Assembly (NCBI GenBank): GCA_018222805.1
Contig: JAAEZQ010000008.1
Location: 62,001-126,000 of the forward strand
Length of the DNA: 64,000 nucleotides
Reading direction: 5' to 3'
DNA from: Vibrionaceae bacterium
GTDB lineage: Bacteria > Pseudomonadota > Gammaproteobacteria > Enterobacterales > Vibrionaceae
Shown: positions 28,155 to 38,159 of the stretch, in pieces
Position numbering within the stretch: the stretch's first letter is position 1
How the letters are laid out: each line of letters begins with the position of its first letter
Notes under the pieces: model-generated
Told to the model about the DNA's origin: nothing
Databases searched by the model: none
The model's input: only the letters and a program-made list of their open reading frames with translations
Translations under genes and position numbers: made by a program

Positions 28155-29720
28155 TTAGCTCCAGTTTAACTGATTTTTCCCGATTTTTTTGGTGTCACGT
28201 ACCATCTTTCCAAGTCGTCCCAGTACCTGCTCCGGAGAATCGGATTCTCTGAAGGAAGTGGACACAGCGGTAAGGGTGATCATGATACTTTGCTCACGGA
28301 ACTTAAACGGCAACTGGCCGATATCACGCTGAATGTTTTTCATTAATTCTAATGTGTACTCTTCCGACTGCTCTGGAATCAGTAAGATGAACTCTTCGCC
28401 GCCGAATCGAGCTACGGTTTCTAATTCAGACACCCGTTTACTGATGGTGCGAGCAATGATCTTGAGTGCTTTGTCTCCGGCGGTATAACCATAGCTGTCG
28501 TTGACGGCTTTGAAGTTATCGACATCAAACATCACCAGCCGTAAGTTTCTCTGAGAGCGAACCCAACGACGGTACTCCAGCTCCAGTCGATCGTTAAATG
28601 CGGTGCGGTTGTACACTTTGGTTAGCGGATCTAGCAGTAGGCGCTGAGTTTGATCATCTAGTCGACGACGATAATCTTGTGTGGTTTCAAATACCGCTTC
28701 CAGTTGATTCCTGCTGTAAGTCATTCGCTCTTGCAGTGCTTGCTCTCGAGCTTCTGTCATCTCCAAACGCTCCGACAGTGAGGCCATTTTAGCAAGCAGT
28801 GGTGAGATCTCTTTCTTTAGATTTGATAAATCCTGAGCCTGATTTAATGAGCGTTGACTTTGTTCAACTAAGCTATTCATTTCTGAGTTCAGCTCATGGC
28901 GGTGCTCAAAGTAGGTTTGATGCTGATCGGCGTTTTGATGGATGGTTTTCAGGTTACTTGCAAGGGCTGTATTTACCTGGTCGAGAAATTGGCTGGAAGC
29001 TTCGCGCTCAAATTTCGTTGCTTTTACAACTAACTTTAAGGTTGTCAGTGTCAGCTCAATTAATGACTCTGCATTAACTCCCATAAGTAGCTTTGCGCGG
29101 ATGTCGAGCAGTTTGTCGCCACACTCCCCCTCAAAATCCAGTTCTGTAATAGTGTGTTGCAGATCGCTAGCAAGACACTCAAGTTGAGACTTCTCTGGGG
29201 TATTCTCAAACTCACTTAAATGCACTCGTGAGTTCGAGGTGATGATTTTTAGTGTGCGTTCATAAATACTGAGGAGTTTAGTGGCGTGATCGACGTTGGT
29301 CACCGAGTTAGCTTCAGAAAAGCTCATCAGATTTCGCAGATCACGCTTAAGTCTAGCGGGCAGGCCAGTCACGCGTTGTAGCGTTTCACCACTGCGTTTA
29401 ATTTGATCGTCAAGGTGGTCGTTTTGCTTTTCAATGGTTCTGGACTGCTGTTTGAGCTTTCTCTCTAATACCGCTAATCGTGGGATCAAAGCGCTAATAT
29501 CTGATTTATGTTGCAGCTCTTGCTGAATTTCTGACAAGTAGTTGGATAATTGAGCATCAGAACCTGGACATGCAGACGACAAAGACGCCAGAACGCGTTT
29601 AAGGATTTGTTGCTCACGCTTAAATTTGAGCGAACTATCACGATGCGTCAGTTTAAGTTGGTCAAGTTGACAACTTAACTGATGCAGCTGTGCCTGAATA
29701 TCGGATTCCAAGATTCCCAT
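28155..29720 (-). CDS. Soluble diguanylate cyclase with long coiled-coil N-terminus (CdgG-like)
   Basis: A 521-residue protein without membrane segments. Residues 1-350 are helical and coiled-coil-rich with no recognised sensor; residues about 360-515 form a GGDEF domain. The active site looks intact: FDVDNFKAVNDSYGYTAGD and GGEEF at 440-444. The inhibitory RxxD site is missing (SELE in its place), so product inhibition is not expected. The position relative to xni, ppnN and queF suggests the homologue of V. cholerae CdgG (VC0900), but I cannot confirm this. The ribosome site is weak. It is separated from the next upstream gene by about 100 bases. Confidence 0.88.
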   Translation of the reverse strand: MGILESDIQAQLHQLSCQLDQLKLTHRDSSLKFKREQQILKRVLASLSSACPGSDAQLSNYLSEIQQELQHKSDISALIPRLAVLERKLKQQSRTIEKQNDHLDDQIKRSGETLQRVTGLPARLKRDLRNLMSFSEANSVTNVDHATKLLSIYERTLKIITSNSRVHLSEFENTPEKSQLECLASDLQHTITELDFEGECGDKLLDIRAKLLMGVNAESLIELTLTTLKLVVKATKFEREASSQFLDQVNTALASNLKTIHQNADQHQTYFEHRHELNSEMNSLVEQSQRSLNQAQDLSNLKKEISPLLAKMASLSERLEMTEAREQALQERMTYSRNQLEAVFETTQDYRRRLDDQTQRLLLDPLTKVYNRTAFNDRLELEYRRWVRSQRNLRLVMFDVDNFKAVNDSYGYTAGDKALKIIARTISKRVSELETVARFGGEEFILLIPEQSEEYTLELMKNIQRDIGQLPFKFREQSIMITLTAVSTSFRESDSPEQVLGRLGKMVRDTKKIGKNQLNWS

Positions 29721-29818
29721 GAAGCGATTACGTTTAAATCCATGTTCAATTTACGATCACCTGATGATAACAAAAAACCTTATAGCGTCATCAGTTATTC
29801 ATCTTAAGTGCCGATTAG

Positions 29819-32101
29819 CTATCCATTTTTTAGTATTTTCTTGATGTCATCCTCATTCTTGTAGGAAGAGTGAATCTTGATTAACCCTTGATTGATAGCG
29901 TGCTGACATGCCTTTCTTATGTCACCTGTAGCAAAGCTTGCTGCTGGCGCATTATCAATGGCTTTGAGGAATACCCAGTGGCTTTGTTTGTCTTTTAAGC
30001 TAATTTCACGCGCAATATGAGTGGCAAGAAGAAGTAAATCCAGTAGCTCCGCATCATTAATCGCCGTATAAGCCCGTGGCAGGAATGGGTAGTCACTGAT
30101 TCCCATACGAATGGTACGATTGACATTGTGCTGGTTGGCAAAGTCATCCACCCATGACTGAAATTTATCAAACATCATTTCAGCTGACGCATCCCGATCA
30201 GAGTTTGGTTCGATGTAGAGTAAGTTCGCATCTGAAAAGTGATACAAACGCGCTGGCTTTTTAATTTTTTCTGCCAGGTATTCACCAAATGCCCGTTCTA
30301 ACTCTAGACCTGCTTGATAACCGTTTTGAACGTACATACTGCGCAAGAACGGCAGGTCAAGCATAACAAAGCGCAAGCGGTCATTGAGGGGTTCATGGAT
30401 TAACTCGCCAAGCTGCCACTGTTCGAAGGTATCACTCGATTTCTTCAAAGAGCGAGAAAGTTTGACATTAAGCATGCGTAAGTTGTTCAGTCGGGACCGA
30501 GAGTGTGTGAACAGGTCATTGCGTAGTTTATCTATTTGACCTGACTGACGTTGAATGATGACACCACGGCGCATGATGAACAGAAACATCACTAAAACGG
30601 TAATAAACAGAGCAAAAGAAATTTTCTGGAATTTACGATGCTCTACCTCGACCTGAGCTAGGCGTTCGGTTAACCCAACATAGTGAATAGTCTGCTCTGC
30701 GAACTCTTTTTGCTGACGGAAGGCGTCTTCGCTGATCTGGTTTAATTGCACCTGTTCCAGTTTAACTAAGTTGGTATATTTCTTATACGCTTGGAGTGAA
30801 AGCTGGTATTCACTAGCTTGCTCGTAGCCTAGACCAAGATAACGATAGGACTGCTGACTAATAAAGTTATTCTCTGTAGGAGAGGCGTCAATGAACATTA
30901 GCGCCTTTTGCGCATTTTCAATCACGCTTTCGCTATTGTTCTGATGATAAGCAAGGCCTGAGTGTAGTAGGGCTGCTTTGGCCTTTAGTGCCGGAATGTC
31001 GGCATATTCGAGTAGCTCAGTAGAGCTGTCCAGATACTGCTCTGCAAGCGCGTAGTTGTAGAGTTGAAGATAAGTCGCTGCAAGGTTCAGACGAATATTG
31101 ATCATACGGTTGATACTTTTACTGGTACTCTCGTGATCCAATACGTTGAAGTAGTGGACCAAAGCCAAGTTAAATTTACCTTGATAAAAGTAAATGTCAC
31201 CCATTTGCTCAAGCACATCAGCTAGGATAGGTGAGTTTGGATAAGAGTCGTAAAAGTCTGCAGCCTGCGACAAGTACTCGATCGCTTTATCGTATACACG
31301 TCGTTCTTGGAATAACCTTGCCAGTAAGCGGTTTACCTTTGCCAGTCTGGCACTACTATCGCTTTCAATTGATTGCCAGTAACCGTATAAAAGTTCAGAA
31401 AGAGCAAGGTTGTATTTTTTACCGTTGAGGTAAAATTCGCCGACTGTGGTGTAGTAATCGATGAGCATCAAACTGGAGCGACTCTTTTCCAGCATCTCTT
31501 TTGCTTCAGCGTAATAACTTTCGGCTTTGACGCTATTACCACGATAGGACGCTAAAAGTGCACGTTGCATGACTAGGCGGTACCGAATGCTATCAGCACG
31601 TTGCAAAACTGCGTCTTCTTGATTAAGCGTATTCTCTATTTGGTCTAGGGCTTCTTCCGCCGCGGCGTAATTTTTATTTCCAGTCCAAATCATCTGGTTG
31701 CGGATGAGTTGTACATCTAAATACAGGTATGGAAGCTCGTATTTTTGCGCCAGGGCTTGGGCTTCATTGAGGTTTTTGATTGCTGCACTGATATCCCCTA
31801 AAGCGAAGTTTGCCTGGGCAATAATTTTATGTGCCTCGATGGTACTATTTGGAGTCCGGATACTGCGGTCGGTTTCTTCACGAGACATCGCAGAGGGGCT
31901 ATCACTTTCACTACGCTCAATCAGTTCTCGCTGTAAAAGGTAGTTTGTTGCTGCTTGTCTTGCTTGTGAAGGGTCGATTTCCGCCAGTTGTTGGGCTTCA
32001 TTAAGTAAAGCAGAAGATAAAATGGTCGCGTGGAGCGGCTGTGCCAGTAATAAGCAGAAAAAGCCAATCAATCTGAATAGACGCGAGCTGTCCCAAAACA
32101 T
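29819..32101 (-). CDS. TPR-repeat membrane protein with degenerate GGDEF-like C-terminus
   Basis: A 760-residue protein: signal peptide (1-25, ending PLHA), about ten helical TPR-type repeats outside the membrane (about 80-480), one membrane segment (494-510), a short coiled coil, and a C-terminal cytoplasmic domain (about 570-700). That domain aligns in pattern to GGDEF: FVMLDLPFLRSMYVQNGYQAG resembles the metal/substrate helix region, and ARLYHFSDANLLYIEP falls where RYGGDEFLVLLP would be, with FSDAN (622-626) replacing GGDEF. Catalysis is thus unlikely. The ATG at 32101 was chosen because it starts a signal peptide and avoids overlap with queF. It could sense periplasmic proteins and act with the adjacent cyclase. 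Confidence 0.8.
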   Translation of the reverse strand: MFWDSSRLFRLIGFFCLLLAQPLHATILSSALLNEAQQLAEIDPSQARQAATNYLLQRELIERSESDSPSAMSREETDRSIRTPNSTIEAHKIIAQANFALGDISAAIKNLNEAQALAQKYELPYLYLDVQLIRNQMIWTGNKNYAAAEEALDQIENTLNQEDAVLQRADSIRYRLVMQRALLASYRGNSVKAESYYAEAKEMLEKSRSSLMLIDYYTTVGEFYLNGKKYNLALSELLYGYWQSIESDSSARLAKVNRLLARLFQERRVYDKAIEYLSQAADFYDSYPNSPILADVLEQMGDIYFYQGKFNLALVHYFNVLDHESTSKSINRMINIRLNLAATYLQLYNYALAEQYLDSSTELLEYADIPALKAKAALLHSGLAYHQNNSESVIENAQKALMFIDASPTENNFISQQSYRYLGLGYEQASEYQLSLQAYKKYTNLVKLEQVQLNQISEDAFRQQKEFAEQTIHYVGLTERLAQVEVEHRKFQKISFALFITVLVMFLFIMRRGVIIQRQSGQIDKLRNDLFTHSRSRLNNLRMLNVKLSRSLKKSSDTFEQWQLGELIHEPLNDRLRFVMLDLPFLRSMYVQNGYQAGLELERAFGEYLAEKIKKPARLYHFSDANLLYIEPNSDRDASAEMMFDKFQSWVDDFANQHNVNRTIRMGISDYPFLPRAYTAINDAELLDLLLLATHIAREISLKDKQSHWVFLKAIDNAPAASFATGDIRKACQHAINQGLIKIHSSYKNEDDIKKILKNG

Positions 32102-32185
32102 CCTTTCATTCCCTCGAACTGGTTTAGATTTTGCTGATCCCCCCAAGTCACCTTGAGCAGGAGAATATAGTACCATGCTTGGACA

Positions 32186-32220
32186 ATAAAAACGTTCGGC
32201 AATCCAATAGATTGCCGAAC
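32186..32220 (-). terminator. Rho-independent terminator after queF
   Basis: On the minus strand GTTCGGCAATC-TATTG-GATTGCCGAAC, then a T-rich run. Confidence 0.9.
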
Positions 32221-32240
32221 TTGCTTCTGCTACCAAATTA

Positions 32241-33086
32241 TTACTGACGAGCCATGCGATGGTTGTGCTCTGGTTTGTCTTGCTCAGTCGAACGGTAAGG
32301 GTTGATGTCCAGACCACCACGACGAGTGTAACGAGCAAAAATGGTCAGTTTTCTCGGTTGGCAATATTTCATCAGATCGGTGAAAATACGCTCGACACAT
32401 TGCTCATGGAACTCGTTATGTTCACGGAATGAAACTAGGTAGCGCAGCAGTTTTTCGCGATCCAGCTTCGCGCCCTGATAGCGAATTTCAACGCTGCCCC
32501 AGTCTGGTTGGTTGGTGATCAAACAGTTCGACTTTAATAAGTGGCTGTGCAGTGTCTCTTCAACTTGCTCTTCACCAGCAGCACCTTCCAGCAACGCCGC
32601 ATCAAAGTCGTAGTGATTGATTTCAATGTCTTGATCATCAATACATTCACCTTCCATGGAGACGATAGGCTGATTGGTGTAGTGACCAACTGGGTTTACT
32701 TCGACCAATACCTTCTCGCCAGCACAGGCTGATAAGTCTTGTGTTAAACGCTCTGTCACTTCTTCCCAGCTAGCAAAACGAGTTTGGTTGTAGCTGTTCA
32801 GGTACAGCTTAAATGATTTTGACTCAATTAAGTTGGCGCTGGTTGCTGGAATGTACACTTCAGCAACAGCCACTTGTGGCAGGCCTTTGTTATTTAGCCA
32901 CGACAGTTCATACAAGGTCCAGATGTCATGACCCATAAACGGCAGCGCTTCACCTAATTCAAGGTCATTACGGTTCAGGCTACGCGGTACAGGTTGCAGT
33001 AAGCTCGCGTCGTAGTGGTTCGCGTACTCGGTCTTTTTACCCAGAGTCAGCCCTGCAAGCTCTTTGGCGTTGGAATATTTGCTCAT
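32241..33086 (-). CDS. queF: NADPH-dependent 7-cyano-7-deazaguanine reductase
   Basis: Reduces preQ0 to preQ1 in the synthesis of queuosine for tRNA wobble positions. The protein is 281 residues, the long YqcD-type form made of two T-fold halves. The thioimide-forming Cys188 is in [15 protein letters not shown], and the E(S/L)KSxKLY motif is at about 89-95. The ribosome site is weak. It is divergent from syd, as in E. coli. Confidence 0.95.
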   Translation of the reverse strand: MSKYSNAKELAGLTLGKKTEYANHYDASLLQPVPRSLNRNDLELGEALPFMGHDIWTLYELSWLNNKGLPQVAVAEVYIPATSANLIESKSFKLYLNSYNQTRFASWEEVTERLTQDLSACAGEKVLVEVNPVGHYTNQPIVSMEGECIDDQDIEINHYDFDAALLEGAAGEEQVEETLHSHLLKSNCLITNQPDWGSVEIRYQGAKLDREKLLRYLVSFREHNEFHEQCVERIFTDLMKYCQPRKLTIFARYTRRGGLDINPYRSTEQDKPEHNHRMARQ

Positions 33087-33193
33087 ACTTTGTGGTCGTT
33101 TTCGATTAGAATGGAGAGAATTTTACTGAATCCGCTGATTAATTGCTATCTGGCAAATATCGCCAGCAGATAAACAAGGAATAGGAGACCTTC

Positions 33194-33739
33194 ATGACCC
33201 AAACCGTTACTCAGGCGCTACAAGATTTTAGCCTGCGCTACCAACAAGCCTGGCAAACTAAGCACAATGAATTGCCACGCAGCGAAGAGCTTGCCGATCT
33301 TGTATCACCCTGTGTCGAAGAGAGACGTGACGGTGCGGTCTTGTGGAAAGCGTGTCTGCGTGAAGAGAGAGCGGATTTCACCAATGTTGAGAACGCGATT
33401 GAACTGACATTGCACGATGACATTAAAGCTTTTTATGGTTCGCAATACAGCGCAGACATGGAAGCGACCTGGAAGGGCAACGAACTAACACTGTTGCAAG
33501 TGTGGAGCGATGATGATTTTGAGCGTCTGCAAGAAAACATCCTGGGTCATCTGGTGACACAGCGTCGCCTCAAACTTAAACCAACCGTATTTATTGCTGC
33601 GACTGATGCAGAGCTGGATGTGATCTCGATTTGTAACTTAACGGGCAACGTGATCCTTGAGCGTTTGGGGACTTCTCAGCGTGACGTCCTTGCCGATAAT
33701 GTTAGTGATTTTCTAACCAACTTAGAAGCTGCGGTGTAA
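33194..33739 (+). CDS. syd: SecY-interacting protein Syd
   Basis: Cytosolic protein that binds SecY and checks proper SecYEG assembly. The protein is 181 residues, matching E. coli Syd. Typical features are [15 protein letters not shown] near residue 28-42 and [14 protein letters not shown] near 79-92. TAGGAGA lies before the ATG. It is divergent from queF and is followed two bases later by a zinc-ribbon gene, with which it is probably co-transcribed. Confidence 0.95.
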   Translation: MTQTVTQALQDFSLRYQQAWQTKHNELPRSEELADLVSPCVEERRDGAVLWKACLREERADFTNVENAIELTLHDDIKAFYGSQYSADMEATWKGNELTLLQVWSDDDFERLQENILGHLVTQRRLKLKPTVFIAATDAELDVISICNLTGNVILERLGTSQRDVLADNVSDFLTNLEAAV

Positions 33740-33741
33740 AC

Positions 33742-34518
33742 ATGTACGTTGTTGAGTTGCAGTTTGAGTGTTTTGATAACACTACCGTAAGCGCAGTTGA
33801 TAAGGCGATTAATGGTTTAATGGACGCGCTGCGTTATAACGGCCAGGTACTTGGTCGTGAGTTTCCTATTGTGATGGGCGATGGCGAGTTTTTTGTACGT
33901 GTGGTTTGCCCAGAGCAGGACAGCCTACACCCGCGTTACCATTCAGACTTTGTCAAAGTGTGTATGAATCGTTTGTCGGAAGCCTCTTTACTCGCGCCGA
34001 AAATGCGCTTGTTTGGTCGTGACCTGAACTCTGAACAGGCTGCGGAAGAGGAAGCGCCGAGCTGGCAGGTGCTATATACCACTTACGTACATACTTGTTC
34101 GCCACTGCGCAGCGGTGAAACCTTGTTGCCAATCCCTTTGTACCGCAATGAGCCAACATTAAACGGTGACCATAAAGCGGTCATTAAGTGGCAAACGGAA
34201 TGGCAAGCGTGTGATGAAATTCAAATGGCGGGCGGATGCCGTGCTGAGCATGCAGCGCTGCACGAGATATGTGATGCAGACAGTGTCCTGTTTCGCCGAG
34301 GCTGGGATTTACGCGGTCGTATTGAGTACATTACTAAAATCCCAACTTACTATTACCAGTACCGTGTAGGCGGTCAGTCTCTTGAGAGTGAAAAAGCGCG
34401 TAAGTGTCCTAAGTGTGGTGGCGACTGGCTATTGGATGAACCCTTGCATGACATCTTCTATTTTAAGTGCGATGACTGCAGAATTGTTTCTAATATCTCT
34501 TGGGACCACCTCAAGTAA
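33742..34518 (+). CDS. Zinc-ribbon protein of the DUF2310 family
   Basis: A 258-residue protein of unknown function. The C-terminus holds a zinc ribbon with Cys222, Cys225, Cys243 and Cys246 (CPKC and CDDC). The N-terminal part is a mixed alpha/beta region without a motif I can name. The family is described as zinc-ribbon-containing and possibly nucleic-acid-binding, which is not shown by this sequence. It starts two bases after syd without a good ribosome site of its own, so translation is likely coupled. Confidence 0.88.
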   Translation: MYVVELQFECFDNTTVSAVDKAINGLMDALRYNGQVLGREFPIVMGDGEFFVRVVCPEQDSLHPRYHSDFVKVCMNRLSEASLLAPKMRLFGRDLNSEQAAEEEAPSWQVLYTTYVHTCSPLRSGETLLPIPLYRNEPTLNGDHKAVIKWQTEWQACDEIQMAGGCRAEHAALHEICDADSVLFRRGWDLRGRIEYITKIPTYYYQYRVGGQSLESEKARKCPKCGGDWLLDEPLHDIFYFKCDDCRIVSNISWDHLK

Positions 34519-34545
34519 CGGTTTTTTATCTTCTTGCCGAATAGC

Positions 34546-34583
34546 AAAAAAAAGGGCTGATGTTTTCACATCAGCCCTTTTTG
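34546..34583. terminator. Bidirectional terminator between the zinc-ribbon gene and metQ
   Basis: Stem AAAGGGCTGATGT/ACATCAGCCCTTT with a TTTC loop, A and T runs on both sides, between convergent genes. Confidence 0.92.
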
Positions 34584-34620
34584 TCTTTGTCAGCAGAGTT
34601 ATTTGCCAAGGTTGATTACA

Positions 34621-35430
34621 TTACCAACCTTTTACAACACCGCCTTTGAATAGTTCTTTCGCTGCTTCGTAAACTTCTTCAGTTTGGTAAGCTTTTACAA
34701 AGTTTTGCACGTTTTCAGCGTTAACATTCTCTTCACGCGCTACAACTAGGTTTACGTATGGAGACTCTTTGTCTTCAACGAATACACCGTCACGCTCTGG
34801 AGATAGATCGATAGAGCTTGCGTAAGTGGTATTGATGATAGATAGCGTTACATCGTCCAGTGAACGCGGAAGTTGTGGTGCTTCAAGTTCAATGATTTCG
34901 ATGTTTTTAGGGTTACCTACGATATCACGTACTGTCGCCAGTAGACCAACGCCGTCACGTAACTCAATCAAGCCTTGTTGCTCTAGAAGAAGAAGTGAGC
35001 GACCTAGGTTAGTTGGATCGTTTGGTACCGCGATACGCGCACCATCTTGGATTTCCTCAACCGATTTAACTTGCTTTGAGTAACCAGCAATTGGGTAAAC
35101 GAACGTGTTACCTGCGATAGCCAGTTTGTAACCACGGTCTTTGATTTGTTGATCTAGGTATGGCTTGTGTTGGAATGCGTTAGCGTCAACCGAACCGTCA
35201 TCGAGTGCTGCGTTTGGTGTAACGTAATCAGTAAAAGTGACCAGTTCAACATCTAGGTTATATTTTTCTTTAGCGATTTTAGCTGCAACTTCAGCAACCT
35301 GTGCTTCAGAGCCAGCAATTACACCCACTTTTACTTTGTTAACATCAACTTCTTTATCACCACAACCAGTAAGTGCTAAAGCAGAAGCGGCGGTTACTAC
35401 AGTCAAAAGACCTTTAAGGCTAAATTTCAT
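34621..35430 (-). CDS. metQ: Methionine ABC transporter substrate-binding lipoprotein MetQ
   Basis: Captures methionine (L and D) in the periplasm for MetNI. The protein is 269 residues with a lipoprotein signal ending LTGC, so the lipidated residue is Cys23. It is an NlpA-family protein: TFTDYVTPNAAL near residue 65 and ANAFQHKPYL near 82 contribute to methionine binding. AAGGAGATA precedes the ATG. The last gene of metN-metI-metQ, 30 bases after metI. Confidence 0.96.
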   Translation of the reverse strand: MKFSLKGLLTVVTAASALALTGCGDKEVDVNKVKVGVIAGSEAQVAEVAAKIAKEKYNLDVELVTFTDYVTPNAALDDGSVDANAFQHKPYLDQQIKDRGYKLAIAGNTFVYPIAGYSKQVKSVEEIQDGARIAVPNDPTNLGRSLLLLEQQGLIELRDGVGLLATVRDIVGNPKNIEIIELEAPQLPRSLDDVTLSIINTTYASSIDLSPERDGVFVEDKESPYVNLVVAREENVNAENVQNFVKAYQTEEVYEAAKELFKGGVVKGW

Positions 35431-35463
35431 CGGTATCTCCTTATAATTTATGTAATTTGATGC

Positions 35464-36141
35464 TTATCTGTGATCCACGCGGCGCACCACAGCGTCGCCG
35501 ATAGACTGAATAATTTGTACCAGAACAATGAGCATGACGACGGTAACAGCCATGATTGTCACGTCGTAGCGGTGGAAACCGTATCGAATTGCAACGTCTC
35601 CCAGACCACCACCGCCAACGGTACCTGCCATCGCAGAGTAGCTGACTAAGGTTACGAGTGTAATTGTCACTGAGTTAACAATAGTCGGCATTGCTTCAGG
35701 TAGCAGAACTTTTGTAATGATTTGTATTGGTGTCGCGCCCATAGATTGCGCAGCTTCGACTAAGCCAGTTGGTACTTCAAGTAGAGCACCTTCGATAAGG
35801 CGTGCAACAAACGGAATTGCACCAATGGTTAGCGGTACTATAGCGGCGGTTGTACCAATAAAGGTGCCGACCAGCATTTTCGTAACTGGAATGATTGCAA
35901 CCATCAGTACAAGAAATGGCACAGAACGACCCACGTTAACAATCGCACCGAGAATGCTATTGAGCTTAGTATTTTCTAGCAGACCACCTTTTTTAGTGAT
36001 ATGCATGATGACTCCCAAAGGGATGCCAATAGCAAAACCTACAATACCAGCAACCGCAACCATGTATACCGTTTCCCAGGTTGCCCCAAGAAGTAGATTG
36101 CTATTTAGGCTCAGCCATTCAGAAACTGTATTAAAGGACAT
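35464..36141 (-). CDS. metI: Methionine ABC transporter permease MetI
   Basis: Membrane subunit of the methionine importer. The protein is 225 residues with five to six membrane segments. The EAA loop that contacts the ATPase is [22 protein letters not shown] near residue 130. The ATG at 36141 overlaps the end of metN by 11 bases and has GAGG upstream; the TTG two codons earlier is less likely. Confidence 0.96.
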   Translation of the reverse strand: MSFNTVSEWLSLNSNLLLGATWETVYMVAVAGIVGFAIGIPLGVIMHITKKGGLLENTKLNSILGAIVNVGRSVPFLVLMVAIIPVTKMLVGTFIGTTAAIVPLTIGAIPFVARLIEGALLEVPTGLVEAAQSMGATPIQIITKVLLPEAMPTIVNSVTITLVTLVSYSAMAGTVGGGGLGDVAIRYGFHRYDVTIMAVTVVMLIVLVQIIQSIGDAVVRRVDHR

Positions 36142-37165
36142 AACCAAGTACCTCTACTTTCACGTTGTGCTCACGCAGGTATTCAATTGCTGCGTTGTCA
36201 TCTTGTTCATTACCAAACAGTTCAGCGACCATCATGCCGAATTTCACCCCACCAGCGTAATCAAGATCTGAACTTAGGATACTCACATCAATATTGTATT
36301 TGCGTGAAATCTGAGACATCAATGGAGCGTCAACCGTTGTGCCAGTGAACTCCATACGGACCAGCGGGTAGCTGCCCTCAACACGACTTGATTGAAGTCG
36401 AGCTTGATAATCTTCAGGAATAGATAAATCCAAAGTCGAGCGAATGAACTCGTGCGCCAGTTCTGTTTTCGGATGAGCAAAAATTTCACCAACGGTGCCT
36501 TTCTCAACCAGTTCACCACCACCAATGATTGCCACTTCGTGACAGATGCTTTTAACCACTTCCATTTCATGCGTGATCAGCAAAATAGTGATGTTGAGTT
36601 TACGGTTGATCTTCTTTAATAACTCAAGAATCGATTGAGTTGTGGCCGGATCCAGTGCGCTGGTGGCTTCGTCGCATAGTAGAACGCTTGGATCAGAGGC
36701 TAATGCGCGAGCAATTGCTACACGCTGCTTTTGACCGCCACTTAAGTTCGCTGGGTAGCTTTCATGCTTGTCTTCTAATCCTACCAGTTTCAGTAGTTCA
36801 GTGACTTTTGCATTGATATGCGATTTATCTTTACCCGCGAGTTCAAGAGGTAGTGCAACGTTGTCGAAAACGGTACGAGACGACAGCAGGTTAAAGTGCT
36901 GGAAAATCATGCCGATGTTACGACGTGTTTCTACCAGTTGTGTTTTGCTAAGTTTAGTCAGGTCAACGCCATCTACGATGATGGAGCCAGAGGTTGGTGC
37001 CTCTAACATGTTCACACAGCGAATCAGAGTACTTTTACCTGCACCTGACGAGCCGATCACCCCAAAGATGGTGCCTTTGGCGATATGTAGGTTAATGTCT
37101 TTCAGAGCCAGAATTTCTTTGCTGCCCTGGTAGAACACTTTATTGACGTTTTTTATTTCTATCAT
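36131..37165 (-). CDS. metN: Methionine ABC transporter ATP-binding protein MetN
   Basis: ATPase of the methionine importer. The protein is 344 residues. Walker A is GSSGAGKST at 38-46, the signature is [14 protein letters not shown] near 140, and Walker B is [13 protein letters not shown] near 163. The C-terminal NIL domain (about 265-344) binds methionine and shuts down transport when the cell has enough. It is the first gene of the operon, with a MetJ operator upstream. Confidence 0.97.
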   Translation of the reverse strand: MIEIKNVNKVFYQGSKEILALKDINLHIAKGTIFGVIGSSGAGKSTLIRCVNMLEAPTSGSIIVDGVDLTKLSKTQLVETRRNIGMIFQHFNLLSSRTVFDNVALPLELAGKDKSHINAKVTELLKLVGLEDKHESYPANLSGGQKQRVAIARALASDPSVLLCDEATSALDPATTQSILELLKKINRKLNITILLITHEMEVVKSICHEVAIIGGGELVEKGTVGEIFAHPKTELAHEFIRSTLDLSIPEDYQARLQSSRVEGSYPLVRMEFTGTTVDAPLMSQISRKYNIDVSILSSDLDYAGGVKFGMMVAELFGNEQDDNAAIEYLREHNVKVEVLGYVL

Positions 37166-37256
37166 GTTTCAACCTGCATAGAGATATGGGGAACTTCGTT
37201 GTCAAAAACGGCTTTTGACAGAACTTAATTTTGAGCTCTATCTCAATTCTCAGTTG

Positions 37257-37285
37257 ATGCTATGGGTTAAGCAGATTGAAGTCAA
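37257..37285 (-). promoter_or_regulatory. Promoter of metNIQ (predicted)
   Basis: On the minus strand TTGACT (37285-37280) and TAGCAT (37262-37257) are separated by 17 bases. The met boxes sit directly against the -35 side. Confidence 0.65.
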
Positions 37286-37286
37286 T

Positions 37287-37318
37287 AGATATTTTTACGT
37301 CTAGACGTCTAAATGCGT
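37287..37318. promoter_or_regulatory. MetJ operator: tandem met boxes
   Basis: Eight-base units AGATATTT, TTACGTCT, AGACGTCT and AAATGCGT follow one another; the third is a perfect copy of the met box AGACGTCT. MetJ binds such tandem boxes cooperatively with S-adenosylmethionine and would repress metNIQ. A further isolated AGACGTAG at 37402-37409 lies nearer gmhB. The rest of the 341-base metN-gmhB gap shows nothing definite apart from the metN promoter. Confidence 0.85.
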
Positions 37319-37506
37319 AAGCGTTCTGACATAGGAAATTGGTGATATTAAAGGTGTATTTTCCAACATAAGGCGGAAGCCCCAATATTCAACGATTCTT
37401 GAGACGTAGCGTACTGATTTGTCGCAATGTCAATCTAAATAGATAGTGTTGAAGCTTATAAGGTATGTAATAATCTGCTTAAACCGAGCTAATAGAGAAA
37501 TACGTT

Positions 37507-38058
37507 TTGGCAAAACCTGCTGTTTTTATCGACCGTGATGGCGTGATTAACGTTGATCATGGTTACGTTCATGACGAACATGATTTTGAGTACATTGACG
37601 GTGTGTTTGAAGCGACGAAAGCGCTGAAAGACCAAGGTTACATGTTGGTTCTTGTGACGAATCAATCTGGTATCGCACGCGGTAAATTCAGTGAAGACCG
37701 ATTTTTATCTCTGACGCAATGGATGGATTGGAACTTTGTTGATCATGGCGTTGAGTTTGATGGCTTCTATTACTGCCCGCATCACCCTGAACATGGTATC
37801 GGAGAATACAAACAAGATTGTGATTGTCGTAAGCCAAAGCCGGGCATGTTCATTTCCGCGCGTGACTTCTTGAAAATCGACATGGAAAAATCTGTGATGA
37901 TTGGCGATAAAGCGGAAGATATGATGGCGGCAGAAGCGGCTGGAGTCGGGACCAAGATCCTGGTACGTACGGGCAAACCAATTACTGAGCAAGGCGAAGC
38001 ACTTGCGACTGTAGTGCTAGATAGCGTAGCTGATGTTCCTGCGTATTTAAGTAAATAA
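37507..38058 (+). CDS. gmhB: D-glycero-beta-D-manno-heptose-1,7-bisphosphate 7-phosphatase
   Basis: Removes the 7-phosphate in ADP-heptose synthesis for the LPS inner core. The protein is 183 residues of the HAD superfamily. The catalytic pair is in FIDRDGVIN (Asp9, Asp11). A zinc loop is formed by CPHHPEHG near residue 93 and CDCRKPKPG near 108. The start appears to be TTG (TTGGCAAAACC) with AGAGAA upstream; no ATG or GTG fits the conserved N-terminus. Divergent from metNIQ, as in E. coli. Confidence 0.94.
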   Translation: MAKPAVFIDRDGVINVDHGYVHDEHDFEYIDGVFEATKALKDQGYMLVLVTNQSGIARGKFSEDRFLSLTQWMDWNFVDHGVEFDGFYYCPHHPEHGIGEYKQDCDCRKPKPGMFISARDFLKIDMEKSVMIGDKAEDMMAAEAAGVGTKILVRTGKPITEQGEALATVVLDSVADVPAYLSK

Positions 38059-38075
38059 CATCATCGCCTTATTAT

Positions 38076-38102
38076 AAAGGGAAGCACTGGCTTCCCTTTT
38101 TT
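38076..38102 (+). terminator. Rho-independent terminator after gmhB
   Basis: Stem GGGAAGC/GCTTCCC with an ACTG loop, followed by T residues. Confidence 0.9.
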
Positions 38103-38159
38103 CTATTTGTTGTTAAAGTTCATTCACCACAGTCTCCACCCACTTTAGTTTGATCACCT

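Noticed and set aside
37166..37506. An rRNA operon next to gmhB, as in E. coli
   Set aside because: gmhB is followed directly by treR; no rRNA or tRNA sequence is present here or elsewhere in the window.
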